Origin: Nitrosomonas sp.
Lineage (GTDB): Bacteria > Pseudomonadota > Gammaproteobacteria > Burkholderiales > Nitrosomonadaceae
Direction: 5' to 3'
DNA: 49,122 nt
Assembly (NCBI GenBank): GCA_021774075.1
Contig: JAJFJK010000042.1
Span: 1 to 49,122, forward strand
In this document: one piece after another, positions 10,593 through 20,066 of the stretch
How the letters are laid out: each line of letters begins with the position of its first letter
Position numbering within the stretch: position 1 is the first letter of the stretch
Made by a program: the position numbers and the translations under genes
The notes under the pieces: generated by a model
Seen by the model: only the letters and a program-made list of their open reading frames with translations
The model's database searches: none
What the model was told of the DNA's origin: nothing

Positions 10593-12446
10593 ATGTCATC
10601 AATAACAAGAATATTTAGCTTTTGGGCACTGTCAATAGGCTGGTTGGCATTTGCTTACTTTATCGGTCATATGATCCCCGATCAGCAGTTGTGGTTTGCT
10701 TTGCTGGCGACTTTTATATTTGGTTTGCCGCTTTATTTTGCCGCGACATATGCTGTCACCATTCAAAGAATCCACCATGCCAATCAATTCCGCAACCTGG
10801 GTATTTTGTATTGGTTTGTCAGTAGACGAGTTTTGCCCTATATCGGTTGGGCGTTGTGGTCGATCATGTTTTCCTTCTTGTTATTGTTTTATCTTGGTAT
10901 GACGCAAAAGCTGGAATGGGCTGCATTTATTCTGACCATTTCTGTATTCACCGGTATCCACGCCATTTTTGAACCCACTGCTGCGCGGGAATATAAACCA
11001 TACATTGCCTTACATAAATCACTCACCTGGACACGCTGGATAACTGCGCTGGTGATGGCGGTTTTTTATGTTTTGTATGTAAAACTCGCGGGTGACTTTC
11101 ATCAGTATGATTCTTTAGAACAAGCCATTCAAATGAGAAGCCATGATATTGATGGCGCTACCAGTAATAGTGTACTGATATTGGAAACAGCCCGCTTGTT
11201 GGGTTTTATCGAAGGCTTGAAGGCTTATGCACTGGGTAACCTGCAATCACTGAATGATTTACTTTATTTGTTGCTTATTTTTCTCGGTAGCATGATACTT
11301 TTTTATAATATTGCCTTGGCACTTTCCAGCTTTATGGTGCCGCTGTCCGAGTACCGCCGTGTGCTTGCACCATTGCAGGATGTCGATGAGCCAGGCAAGG
11401 TGCCGCCGCGTATTTTGGGAATATCAACAGCGCTGATTACATTTTTTGCGCTGTTTATTTATGTGCCTTCAACGGTTTACCTGGATGGCTGGCTGCGCTC
11501 TTCACCGCAGGTTGTGGAGCGCTTGCATGAATCACAAGCCGTTGTCGTCGAATCGCTGGAAAAGATTGGTGATGATTACTATAAGCCCGGTACAATTGCG
11601 CAGACAAGAGAGGCTTATCTTCAAGCAGTCAGTGAACTGGAAGAATCCGTCAATGAATTAAGACGCAATACAGACAGCGGATTCCAGCTGATGGCTGAGA
11701 ATGTTGATGACTACCTGGACTGGTACTATAGTTTGCCAGGTGAGTATGAACGTATTGTCGCCTTGGCAACCGGTAAACTTGAGAATTGGATGGTTGAGAA
11801 ACTGGAGGGTTATCTCATGCAGGGCAATGCATTTGGCCCGGTACAGCAATCCATTGAAGATGCATTAAAGAAAAATGAAGCACTGCACACAGAATATCTG
11901 GAAAGAGTTAATCTGATACTGGCTGAAAATCATGTGGAGCCAAGTTCTGCAGAACCGGAGGTTGTCCGGCATTCACCGATGGATGCGATAAAAGAACCGC
12001 CAAATCACAGCGTTATTGTTAATCTGGAGAGTCGCTTGATAATTTCCGGTGGTGTTGGTGTTGCCGGTGCGGTAACTGGCGCCATTGCAGGAAAAGTAAC
12101 GGCAAAGGTTGTGGCGAATGGTGTCATTCAGATTGGTGCCAAAGCATTGGCGAAAGTCGCTGCCGGTAAAGCAGCCAGCGTATTAGGTGGTGTAGCAGCA
12201 GGCGCAGCTAGTGGTGCGGTCGCTGGATCAGTCTTTCCCGGTATTGGAACGGCAATCGGCGCAGCAGTCGGCGGCATTATTGGTGGAATTAGTGTTGGAT
12301 TGGGGATCGAACATCTTCTGTTGAAGCTGGAGGAACATTATTCTCGGGATGAGTTTAAGGCCCAGATCCTGGAATCAATTGAAGAAGCACGCATGGAATT
12401 TGAGGAATCTTTGGAACTGAATGAATCGTTGGAGCCTAATCATTGA
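10593..12446 (+). CDS. Polytopic membrane protein with C-terminal glycine-zipper region, function unknown
   Basis: This 617-aa protein has at least six predicted membrane helices in the first 310 residues, then a hydrophilic, helix-rich segment (about 315-470). A strongly glycine/alanine-patterned stretch follows (about 485-575) with repeated GxxxG spacing, then an acidic amphipathic tail rich in Glu. Glycine zippers pack or insert helices in membranes and occur in channel-like and pore proteins. I recognise no characterised family. The start ATG at 10593 follows AAGGATTTT. The upstream neighbour is the HDOD gene; cotranscription is unlikely across the 200-bp gap. Confidence 0.75.
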   Translation: MSSITRIFSFWALSIGWLAFAYFIGHMIPDQQLWFALLATFIFGLPLYFAATYAVTIQRIHHANQFRNLGILYWFVSRRVLPYIGWALWSIMFSFLLLFYLGMTQKLEWAAFILTISVFTGIHAIFEPTAAREYKPYIALHKSLTWTRWITALVMAVFYVLYVKLAGDFHQYDSLEQAIQMRSHDIDGATSNSVLILETARLLGFIEGLKAYALGNLQSLNDLLYLLLIFLGSMILFYNIALALSSFMVPLSEYRRVLAPLQDVDEPGKVPPRILGISTALITFFALFIYVPSTVYLDGWLRSSPQVVERLHESQAVVVESLEKIGDDYYKPGTIAQTREAYLQAVSELEESVNELRRNTDSGFQLMAENVDDYLDWYYSLPGEYERIVALATGKLENWMVEKLEGYLMQGNAFGPVQQSIEDALKKNEALHTEYLERVNLILAENHVEPSSAEPEVVRHSPMDAIKEPPNHSVIVNLESRLIISGGVGVAGAVTGAIAGKVTAKVVANGVIQIGAKALAKVAAGKAASVLGGVAAGAASGAVAGSVFPGIGTAIGAAVGGIIGGISVGLGIEHLLLKLEEHYSRDEFKAQILESIEEARMEFEESLELNESLEPNH

Positions 12447-12586
12447 GATGCAAAGATAACTGAATTGAGTGTAAGTACGCGATCATAAGTATTTTAACAA
12501 AACTTGCTGATTATTACAGGGCTATGCCATTGGAAATATTCATAACTTTTGGACGACTATGTGCTTCATAAGCAACTCACTTAATC

Positions 12587-12660
12587 TGTTATTCCCGCAT
12601 GTTCTTAGCGGGAATCCATTGCCAGTCTGGATTCCCGCCAGAAGCACGCGGGAATGACGA
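12587..12660. repeat. Double hairpin repeat with ATTCCCGC/GCGGGAAT arms
   Basis: The eight-base pair ATTCCCGC and GCGGGAAT occurs twice in succession, forming two adjacent hairpins separated by a short spacer. Intergenic repeats of this kind are widespread in proteobacteria. It lies between two convergent genes (stops at 12446 and 12781), where it could help end transcription in both directions. Confidence 0.75.
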
Positions 12661-12723
12661 AACTTGTTACATTAAGAGTGTTAAGTAACTTCTTAACGAC
12701 TACTTAAATGAGCTACGAGTACA

Positions 12724-12748
12724 CTCAACTCAACTCAACTCAACTCAA
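12724..12748 (+). repeat. Pentanucleotide tandem repeat (CAACT)n
   Basis: About five perfect units of a five-base repeat lie in the intergenic space just downstream of the exported-protein gene that ends at 12781. It is not inside a coding frame, so length changes would not switch a protein. Confidence 0.8.
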
Positions 12749-12780
12749 GTAAGTACGATGTTTAATTATTAATATTCAGG

Positions 12781-13392
12781 CTAAAGCAGTCTGGCCGAGT
12801 GATATAAAAAGTAGTGTTGAATGCCGATTTCAGTTTGATAAAAGATATCGCCGACGTAAAAGCCTTTGTCCGCAAAAGTGGTGGCATTAGGCCATAAAAA
12901 GATGTACATAATTGCAAAATCGGCAATATCGATTCCACCGGAACAGCTAAATCTTTGTCCGATACCATCTACTGGCGTGCCAAAAAAATCTCCAGCGAGT
13001 GTCGCATACAGTGTCGTAGAAAAATTTCCAGGCCCTAAACCAAATATCGATCTAAACTCGTCATGCAGATTATTTATTTCCAGACCTAATGTACCTTCGG
13101 TAGCCGGCCCCAGTAACCATCCGGTTAATTGTCCGCCTGCTAGCGATACATTACTTGAACAGATACTCTCCCACTGTGCATCAAGTTTTAAACCGGTGTC
13201 CAGGGTAGAAAAATCCGGATCACTTGTAAAAGGCGATGAACCAGTTGAAGGAACAATAATATTTAGCGTGCCGGTACGCGGCGCAAAAGAATTTTCTTCC
13301 ATTCTTAGTTGTAAAATTGTGTCATCTGCGCTGATAGTGCCTGAAAATAAACAACACAACAGTACGAATAATATTTTTGGTAGTCTGAACAT
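12781..13392 (-). CDS. Exported protein of unknown function
   Basis: This 203-aa protein has a clear signal peptide (about residues 1-22, hydrophobic core LFVLLCCLFSG, cleavage near TISA). The mature part is rich in Gly, Ser, Thr and Phe with alternating polar and hydrophobic residues, suggesting a beta-rich secreted or outer-membrane protein. Two mature cysteines (SICSSN and FSCSGG) could form a disulfide. A GGAGACAAC stretch upstream of the ATG at 13392 serves as ribosome binding site. I recognise no family. It stands alone between convergent and tandem neighbours. Confidence 0.7.
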   Translation of the reverse strand: MFRLPKILFVLLCCLFSGTISADDTILQLRMEENSFAPRTGTLNIIVPSTGSSPFTSDPDFSTLDTGLKLDAQWESICSSNVSLAGGQLTGWLLGPATEGTLGLEINNLHDEFRSIFGLGPGNFSTTLYATLAGDFFGTPVDGIGQRFSCSGGIDIADFAIMYIFLWPNATTFADKGFYVGDIFYQTEIGIQHYFLYHSARLL

Positions 13393-13549
13393 TGTTGTCT
13401 CCTTTTTGTTAAATAAATTGCTTTGCCAGAAAAAACAGTACTACATTTAAATGCCATTCAAAACTGAAGTTTAAAGCGTGTTAGTATCATTTAAATGATG
13501 AAATAGAACTCGACATATGCCTAATTTTAAGCAGTTCGGCATTTAAATT

Positions 13550-15124
13550 TCAGTAATGGGTTGTCGCTTGTATTTGGTTAATGGCAGAAAATAACTGTGC
13601 GGTAGCATTTTCAGAGCCACTGTCAATATTAATAATGTGATCTGCTTCATTTGCTAATAGTGACTCTTTGGTCGCCTGTTGGCGTTGCATTACTTCAATC
13701 GTTGCTTCTGAAGCGTCCGTGCCTTCGTCAGCACGCTTTTTTATCCATTCATGAATGAGTTGTTCTTCGACATGAAAATTTAGGATAACAAAAGGTATAT
13801 TCAATTCTTGTGCTAATGTCTGAAAGGGTTTCCGGTGAATTTGTTTAAGAAAAGTGGCATCAACAATGACCGAAAATCCACTTTGGCATAATTGTCTGGC
13901 AGTGATGAGTAAATGCTCAAAGGTGCGCTGGCTGGCATCTGCGCCGTATACATCTCGCTTGATTGCTGCGTCTGTTTGTGCTTCTGCTGGCAGTCCAAAA
14001 AGACGTTTGCGTTCGACATCGGAGCGCAAGCGAATCAGGTTGAATTTTTCCAATACGGGTTGAGTCAGCGTGGTTTTTCCAGAGCCGGAAACACCATGCG
14101 TGATAAAAAGTGTTGGCGCATGATGATGCGTGAAGGTCGTCGCCAGATCGGCATATTCTCGATATTGTAGTTGTGTGTGCTGTTTTTTCTGCTCTAAGTG
14201 CATGGCATCACTGGCTTGAATAATGGCAACTTTAGCGCGTACCAGCGCACGATAGACTTGATAGAACTGCAATAAAGCCAACCCAGCATAATCACCGGTG
14301 CGTTGCAGGTAACGATCCAGCAGGCGGGCTGCATAGCCGGGTTGATGGCGGTCAATCAAATCCATACAAGTGAAGGCGATTTCGCTGATGACATCGATCC
14401 AGCGCAGTGAATCATTGAATTCAATACAATCGAAAATGGTGATTTTGCCCTCGATTAAGGCGATGTTGGCGAGATGCATGTCACCATGACAATTGCGTAT
14501 AAAACCATTGGCTTTACGTTGTTCGATGTGCGGCAACAATTGTTTGTATTTAGCCAGACTCCATTTTTTGAGCGTTTCAAGTTGTTGAATATCTTTTATT
14601 TCGCTGAGTAATGGTGCGATTGTCTGGAAATTTCTTTCAACCGGTTCCAGTACTGTAGCGGGTTCACCGTAATGATCGTCTTTACTAGCCGTTTCAGTAT
14701 GTTGATGAAACACCGCAATGTTATCGGCTAACTGGTCAATATGTTCTGGATGCAGCGCATTTTCGGCCAACACGTTGTCCAGCCGTGCTGTCTGAGGAAA
14801 CTGACGCATCCTAACCGCATACTCAATAATTGGTTCGCTATTAAGCACAGGTGCCTCGGGTGTTCCGCCTATGCCTATAATATCAAGGTAAATGTCTGGT
14901 GCCAGACGACGGTTAAGGTTAAGTTCATGTAAACAAAAATGGTGTCGTTTTTCCAGCGTGGAAAAATCCAGGAAACCCAGATTGACCGGTTTCTTTATTT
15001 TGTAAACGTAATCGCCTGTGAGTAATACCCAGGAAATATGGGTTTCAATCACCTGGAATTGATGCACCGGGTGATGGTATAAGGTGGGATTCTGAAGCGC
15101 CTGAATTAGGGGGCTGTCAGACAT
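13550..15124 (-). CDS. Bifunctional aminoglycoside phosphotransferase-like / P-loop kinase protein
   Basis: This 524-aa fusion is widely conserved. The N-terminal part (about 1-310) has an APH/choline-kinase-like fold with the catalytic-loop motif CHGDMHLANI (213-221) and the metal-binding FDCIEF (Asp232). The C-terminal part (about 335-524) is an AAA/zeta-like P-loop kinase with Walker A GVSGSGKTTL (344-353), SDVERKR and an Asp-containing VIVDATFL. The true substrate is not known; resistance should not be assumed. The gene starts 128 bp downstream of the phosphatase-like gene's stop on the same strand, with a strong hairpin between them. Confidence 0.88.
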   Translation of the reverse strand: MSDSPLIQALQNPTLYHHPVHQFQVIETHISWVLLTGDYVYKIKKPVNLGFLDFSTLEKRHHFCLHELNLNRRLAPDIYLDIIGIGGTPEAPVLNSEPIIEYAVRMRQFPQTARLDNVLAENALHPEHIDQLADNIAVFHQHTETASKDDHYGEPATVLEPVERNFQTIAPLLSEIKDIQQLETLKKWSLAKYKQLLPHIEQRKANGFIRNCHGDMHLANIALIEGKITIFDCIEFNDSLRWIDVISEIAFTCMDLIDRHQPGYAARLLDRYLQRTGDYAGLALLQFYQVYRALVRAKVAIIQASDAMHLEQKKQHTQLQYREYADLATTFTHHHAPTLFITHGVSGSGKTTLTQPVLEKFNLIRLRSDVERKRLFGLPAEAQTDAAIKRDVYGADASQRTFEHLLITARQLCQSGFSVIVDATFLKQIHRKPFQTLAQELNIPFVILNFHVEEQLIHEWIKKRADEGTDASEATIEVMQRQQATKESLLANEADHIINIDSGSENATAQLFSAINQIQATTHY

Positions 15125-15190
15125 GGTATTGTGGATTCAGTAGGTATTGATTTTTTATGAAAATGAAATTTATATTAAATGGTGCTGATC

Positions 15191-15230
15191 AATTCCGGGC
15201 CGAATCTTATGATGCAATTGGCCCGGAATT
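15191..15230. terminator. Strong hairpin, possible terminator
   Basis: The arms AATTCCGGGCC and GGCCCGGAATT pair perfectly over 11 bp around an 18-base loop. It lies just after the stop of the minus-strand phosphatase-like gene and ahead of the next minus-strand gene. No U-tract follows, so termination is plausible but unproven. Confidence 0.5.
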
Positions 15231-15252
15231 AACCGGGTAAACGCTAACTTGT

Positions 15253-15768
15253 CTACATAATCTGCATGGCTTCTTTAACTTTTTCTTCCAATGCTGGGCG
15301 CATGCCTGCTTTACGACCTTCCTGCAGTGCTTTCTCAGGATCAACGCCTTTACTGATTTGGTAGCTTGCCCACATACCACCGGCCCGGTTACCGGAACCA
15401 CAGTGAACCAAAATGGGCTTCTCAGCACTTTCAATAGCTTCAGTAAAAGCGGCCAGTTGTTCATCATCAAAACCAGTTACTGTAGTTGGTATATTGATAT
15501 AGACCATATTTGCTGCTTCAACCAGCACTTTTTCTTCCAGTGTGCCTTCGGTAGAACCACGCAGGTCAATAACCGTTTTAAAATTATGCGTAGCCAAGAG
15601 TGGCGCGCCACCATCTCCGATCATGCCGGATGATGCAATATGTGGTGTGAGACGATTATAATTTTGTACAGTATGAACCTGATTTCCAAATGGAATCCGG
15701 TCGCCAGCTTGTGCTATGCCTGTAAACAGGATAGCCACTAATGATAGGATGGTGATAAAGTATTTCAT
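15253..15768 (-). CDS. Exported BLH/DUF442-like phosphatase family protein
   Basis: The 171-aa protein begins with a signal peptide (about residues 1-21, ending GIAQAG) and continues as a small dual-specificity-phosphatase-like domain. The P-loop reads VHCGSGNRAGG with Cys123 and Arg128, i.e. C-x4-R. This is the spacing of the BLH/DUF442 group, not the C-x5-R of classical tyrosine phosphatases. VIDLRGSTEG is the usual preceding strand-loop. I chose the ATG at 15768 because GAGG lies just upstream and a signal peptide follows; the frame is open to 15828. In some bacteria this family is linked to sulfide oxidation, but nothing nearby supports that here. Confidence 0.82.
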   Translation of the reverse strand: MKYFITILSLVAILFTGIAQAGDRIPFGNQVHTVQNYNRLTPHIASSGMIGDGGAPLLATHNFKTVIDLRGSTEGTLEEKVLVEAANMVYINIPTTVTGFDDEQLAAFTEAIESAEKPILVHCGSGNRAGGMWASYQISKGVDPEKALQEGRKAGMRPALEEKVKEAMQIM

Positions 15769-15971
15769 ATGAGCCTCGTATGCAATGTTAATTGAAAAGT
15801 ACATAGGTTCAATTGTAGCGTTCCTCAATTGTTTTATACAAATTATTAATGCAATTTTTGTTGTTTAATTGTTTGATTGGGCTAATGAGTACCAATTCAT
15901 CACAATGCAGCGTATAGTCATTATCAGAACTTGATGGCTGCTCCTTAGTCGCTTAAATCACACCGTATAGT

Positions 15972-18650
15972 ATGGCTAATACGAATCCCAAACCATCTAC
16001 ACATTCCTGGCACACACTGTCCGCTTCAGAAGCCTCTGAATTGCAACATGTCGACATGACTTCGGGCCTGTCCGAAGAACAGGTCAAACGTCGGCAGCAA
16101 CGTTATGGGCCTAATGCAATCCTCACTAAAGAAGGCATAAGTGTATGGCGCATCTTGCTGCAACAATTTTCCGATTTCATGATTATTGTGTTGATTATTG
16201 CGGCAATCGTATCTGGATTGGTTGGCGAGCCACAGGATGCAATTGCGATTGTTGTTATCGTATTATTAAATGCAGTCGTTGGTTTTGTGCAGGATTACCG
16301 CGCTGAAAAAGCATTGGCGGCATTAAAAAAACTGGCGGCACCCACAGCGACTGTTCGGCGCAGTGGCCAGATAGAAGTAATTCCTACCGATCAATTGGTG
16401 CCAGGTGACATTGTAATATTAGAAGACGGCAACCTGATTCCGGCGGATTTGCGTCTTTTCCATATTGCGCAACTCCAAGTTAATGAAGCGGCACTAACAG
16501 GTGAGTCTCAACCTGTTGACAAGATTTCTGCCGCACTGCAGGACACTGAGTTAGCGATCGCTGATCGGCTCAACGTTGCATACAAAGGCACGGTGGTAAC
16601 GCGAGGCCGCGGCGAAGGGGTGGTGACGGCCACCGGCATGCAAACAGAAATTGGCAAAATTGCCACGCTATTGACTGAAGAAGATGTCACCAAAACACCG
16701 TTACAAAAACGTCTGGCACGATTCGGCCAGCGTCTGGCAATATTAATTTTGTGTATTTGCGCGGTGATATTTGTTACTGGTCTGTTACGGGGCGAACCTA
16801 CTGTATTGATGTTTTTGACTGCGGTCAGTCTTGCCGTTGCAGCAATCCCTGAAGCACTACCAGCGGTGATAACTGTTTCCCTTGCTTTAGGCGCAAAAAA
16901 AATGGTGCGGTTGAATGCGCTAACAAGAAGTTTACCAGCAGTGGAAACGCTCGGCTCCGTTACATATATCTGTTCAGATAAAACCGGTACTTTGACAGAA
17001 AATTCCATGCGGCTTGAAGCCTTGTATTGTGATGGTGCCATGCATAAAAAGGTGGTCGATAATGGCGGCGATGTATGGGGATTGATTGCCAGGGCACTGC
17101 TATTGAACAATGATGTCAGCGAAAGCCACGCGGGCAAGTTAAGAGGCGATCCGACTGAAGTGGCACTATATGAGGCTATTCAGCAAGCCGGTTATCAAAA
17201 AACGCAACTTCTTATTGATTTGCCCCGTATCGATGAAATTCCATTCGATGCAGATCGTAAACGGATGACCACTATTCACCAACATGATGATGACTATATT
17301 TCATTTACCAAAGGTGCTGCTGAATCTTTGGTCGACATTTGTGAAAATGTATTGACGTCAGATGGTCTGCAAGCACTGGATAAAAACGAAATTCAACAAC
17401 AAATTCAGCAAATGGCCAGTCAGGGTTATCGTGTCTTAGGCGTGGCCTATCGTAGCTGGAACAGACAACCCCATGCCTTAAGCGCTAACCAGGTGGAAAG
17501 TGATTTAACGTTTTTGGGATTAGTGGGTTTGATTGATCCGCCACGATCAGAAGCCTTTGATGCAGTAAGGTTATGTAAAAGCGCTGGTATTACGCCCGTA
17601 ATGATCACTGGTGATCACCCTGCTACCGCATTGGCTATCGCCGAGCGTTTGGGTATTGCCAACCCGAACGAACAAGTGCTGACAGGCGCCGACCTTAATG
17701 AAATTTCCGATGATCAACTTGAGAAGATAGTGCGGCAAGTACGTGTCTATGCGCGTGTAACGCCAGCACAAAAAATTAAAATAGTAAAAGCGCTACAAGA
17801 CCTTGGTGAATATGTCGCAATGACCGGTGATGGTGTTAACGATGCGCCTGCCCTGAAAAGGGCTGACATCGGCATCGCCATGGGTCAAAAAGGAACCGAC
17901 GTTGCCCGTGAAGCGTCGCAACTGGTGTTGCTAGACGATAACTTTGCAACCATCGTTAGCGCGATCCGTGAAGGGCGACGCATTTTTGACAACATACGCA
18001 AGTTTATAAAATATACCCTCACCAGCAATTCAGGCGAGATTTGGGTGTTATTCCTCGCGCCATTCCTGGGATTGCCAATCCCCCTTTTGCCGATCCATAT
18101 CCTATGGATCAATCTTGTGACAGATGGCTTGCCGGGCTTGGCATTAGTAACTGAACCGGAAGAGCGAGGCATCATGAAACGGCCGCCGCGTCCTCCCAAT
18201 GAAAGTATATTTGCTCATGGATTGTGGCAGCACATGTTATGGGTTGGTTTATTAATTGGTGCAGTATCATTGATTGCCCAATCATGGGCTTTTCACTCGG
18301 GTTCTGATGCCTGGCAAACCATGGTATTTACCACACTAACTTTTGCGCAACTTGCGCATGTGTTGGCAATACGTTCCGAACGTGAGTCATTGTTCAGCAT
18401 TGGCATTTTCTCCAACCGATATTTGATTGGCGCAATCGTACTGACTTTTCTGTTACAGCTGGCTACTATTTACGTACCATTCTTACAACCGATTTTCAAA
18501 ACACAACCATTAACGCTCAATGAATTAGCCATCTGTTGTGCTCTGGCGAGCTTAGTATTTGTTGCGGTAGAAATTGAAAAGTGGTTGGTTCGAAAGTGGA
18601 ATGTTTATGGCGATGACCTGTATGCAAAGAAAAACAGAATATCTGAGTGA
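15972..18650 (+). CDS. Cation-transporting P-type ATPase (P2-like)
   Basis: This 892-aa ATP-driven cation pump has an N-terminal cation-ATPase domain, the actuator motif LTGES, the phosphorylation motif CSDKTGTLTEN (Asp336) and the hinge TGDGVNDAPAL. The C-terminal membrane helices end with a Cation_ATPase_C region. Helix M4 carries AAIPEALPAVIT, close to the PEGLPA signature of Ca2+ and related P2 pumps, with Ala instead of Gly. The ion is most likely Ca2+, but Na+ or Mn2+ cannot be excluded. The next gene, convergent, is a Ca2+/Na+-type antiporter, which fits a cation-export locus. Confidence 0.93.
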   Translation: MANTNPKPSTHSWHTLSASEASELQHVDMTSGLSEEQVKRRQQRYGPNAILTKEGISVWRILLQQFSDFMIIVLIIAAIVSGLVGEPQDAIAIVVIVLLNAVVGFVQDYRAEKALAALKKLAAPTATVRRSGQIEVIPTDQLVPGDIVILEDGNLIPADLRLFHIAQLQVNEAALTGESQPVDKISAALQDTELAIADRLNVAYKGTVVTRGRGEGVVTATGMQTEIGKIATLLTEEDVTKTPLQKRLARFGQRLAILILCICAVIFVTGLLRGEPTVLMFLTAVSLAVAAIPEALPAVITVSLALGAKKMVRLNALTRSLPAVETLGSVTYICSDKTGTLTENSMRLEALYCDGAMHKKVVDNGGDVWGLIARALLLNNDVSESHAGKLRGDPTEVALYEAIQQAGYQKTQLLIDLPRIDEIPFDADRKRMTTIHQHDDDYISFTKGAAESLVDICENVLTSDGLQALDKNEIQQQIQQMASQGYRVLGVAYRSWNRQPHALSANQVESDLTFLGLVGLIDPPRSEAFDAVRLCKSAGITPVMITGDHPATALAIAERLGIANPNEQVLTGADLNEISDDQLEKIVRQVRVYARVTPAQKIKIVKALQDLGEYVAMTGDGVNDAPALKRADIGIAMGQKGTDVAREASQLVLLDDNFATIVSAIREGRRIFDNIRKFIKYTLTSNSGEIWVLFLAPFLGLPIPLLPIHILWINLVTDGLPGLALVTEPEERGIMKRPPRPPNESIFAHGLWQHMLWVGLLIGAVSLIAQSWAFHSGSDAWQTMVFTTLTFAQLAHVLAIRSERESLFSIGIFSNRYLIGAIVLTFLLQLATIYVPFLQPIFKTQPLTLNELAICCALASLVFVAVEIEKWLVRKWNVYGDDLYAKKNRISE

Positions 18651-18754
18651 TTACAACGGAAATCTGGAGAAATTTTAATTACCTGGGTGACCCGTTTATC
18701 GCGTGAATTGGAAAAATATGTGTTGCATCGCCGTGCTGCCCAAGAACGATGACG

Positions 18755-19019
18755 AGTACTCCTTCAATTTGATATTTTAGGGTACAGCGCTCACAAGATG
18801 TTTCGTCACAAGGCGCAGCGCGCAGACAATGGTTATTCCCTTGGCAAGTGCTGCAACGCAGTGACGGGATATCTTGTGAGCGCCCTTCGGGTTAGCTTTT
18901 CAGGGTTACTGGCGGCGTTAGGTCTCTTGACAAGGGAATGACCATTGTCTGCAAGACCTGCCTTGCCAGTAAGCCTGAAAAGCTAACTGTATCCTAAAAT
19001 ATCAAGTTGAAGGAGTACT
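18755..19019. repeat. 265-bp nested inverted-repeat element, family C, copy 1
   Basis: The terminal repeats read AGTACTCCTTCAA inward and extend to about 22 bp. Inside are three further inverted pairs: CTCACAAGATGT with its complement, AGACAATGG-type arms around the CCCTTG core, and TAGCTTTTCAGG with CCTGAAAAGCTA. The element can form a multi-branched structure. A 265-bp copy lies at 23197-23461 and a truncated end at 23826-23859. The right end overlaps the stop codon of the antiporter gene. It has no coding capacity. Confidence 0.85.
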
Positions 19020-20037
19020 AGCCACCATACACATAAAGCACATAGGTATTGAGAAAATAAAATATCAACAGACCAAAACTGATCCAGCCAATATTGAACA
19101 TCAGGCGGGTAGCAGGGCGGTAGACCAAACCAATAATCACAAAGCCGGTCATCAGTACAGCGGATAAGGCCGAAACTGCATGTGTTGCTGAAATATGTGA
19201 GAGCAGTGCGCCTTTTACAAAGACCAAGTCATCCAGTGCCAGAATAAGAATATTGAATAAATTACTGCCCAGCAGGTTGGCAACGGCCATGTCCAGGGCG
19301 CCGATGCGTAATGCGGCTATGGTCACTGCCAGTTCTGGTAGCGAGGTGACGCCGGCGACAAACAGGGTGCCGACAAAGCTATTATGCCAGCCCATTATTT
19401 CAGCCAGTTGTGCGCACACAACGGGGAGATAGACACCGGCAGCGATGACGACCAGGGCGGATAATGCGTAACCAATCGTTGCCTGACGTAATGTCATATC
19501 TGGATAGCGGCTGGCTATCTGCTCAATCAATTGCTCAATTTGGGCGTGTTCTCGTACGAATAATGCACGCATGGCAATCAGGTACAGCATCATGATGATT
19601 GGCGTGTAAATACCCATAAAGGTGATATTCAACGTAAATCCCATACTGGCCAGTAGTATGCTCAGTCCTGCAAAGCCAATCAGAACCACGCCAAATCCGG
19701 CGGTGAGTAAATGATTTTTGTGGGCGCGATGGTAGATGGATTCTCCGCGTACCATAAAATCCAGAATCACCAGAATAGCCAGATTAAACACACAACTGCC
19801 CAGTACCCCACCGACAGCCATATCAGGTGCGTCAGCCAGTGTCAGCGCGCTGACACCTGTTACTAATTCAGGTAATGATGTGACAGTGGCAAGCAAAATA
19901 AGGCCGACCCAGCTGCCGGACAGACCAGTCTTGTCGGAAATCATATCCGCGTAACGCGATAGTTTAGTGCCTGCCACACCAATCAATAATGCGCAGATAA
20001 AGAACTCAAACCAGATTATTAAGGTACTGGTAGCCAT
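19018..20037 (-). CDS. Calcium/sodium antiporter (CaCA family, YrbG-like)
   Basis: This 339-aa inner-membrane cation exchanger has about ten helices arranged as two inverted alpha repeats. Each repeat shows the family signature: SLPELVTG with GSCVFNL in the first half and SLPELAVT with GSNLFNI in the second. The likely role is export of Ca2+ in exchange for Na+ or H+. The stop codon TAG is formed at the border with the 265-bp element, so the native C-terminus may have been altered slightly. It is convergent with the P-type cation ATPase. Confidence 0.92.
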   Translation of the reverse strand: MATSTLIIWFEFFICALLIGVAGTKLSRYADMISDKTGLSGSWVGLILLATVTSLPELVTGVSALTLADAPDMAVGGVLGSCVFNLAILVILDFMVRGESIYHRAHKNHLLTAGFGVVLIGFAGLSILLASMGFTLNITFMGIYTPIIMMLYLIAMRALFVREHAQIEQLIEQIASRYPDMTLRQATIGYALSALVVIAAGVYLPVVCAQLAEIMGWHNSFVGTLFVAGVTSLPELAVTIAALRIGALDMAVANLLGSNLFNILILALDDLVFVKGALLSHISATHAVSALSAVLMTGFVIIGLVYRPATRLMFNIGWISFGLLIFYFLNTYVLYVYGG

Positions 20038-20066
20038 TATTTCTGGGTGGTAACTAGCAGCAACAA

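Noticed and set aside
13550..15124. Aminoglycoside resistance gene
   Set aside because: The APH-like part is fused to a P-loop kinase in a widely conserved chromosomal family with no resistance link visible.
18755..19019. Integron attC site interpretation of the 265-bp element
   Set aside because: GTTAG-like pieces occur, but there is no ordered set of attC core sites, no integrase and no cassette array; terminal inverted repeats fit a mobile miniature element better.
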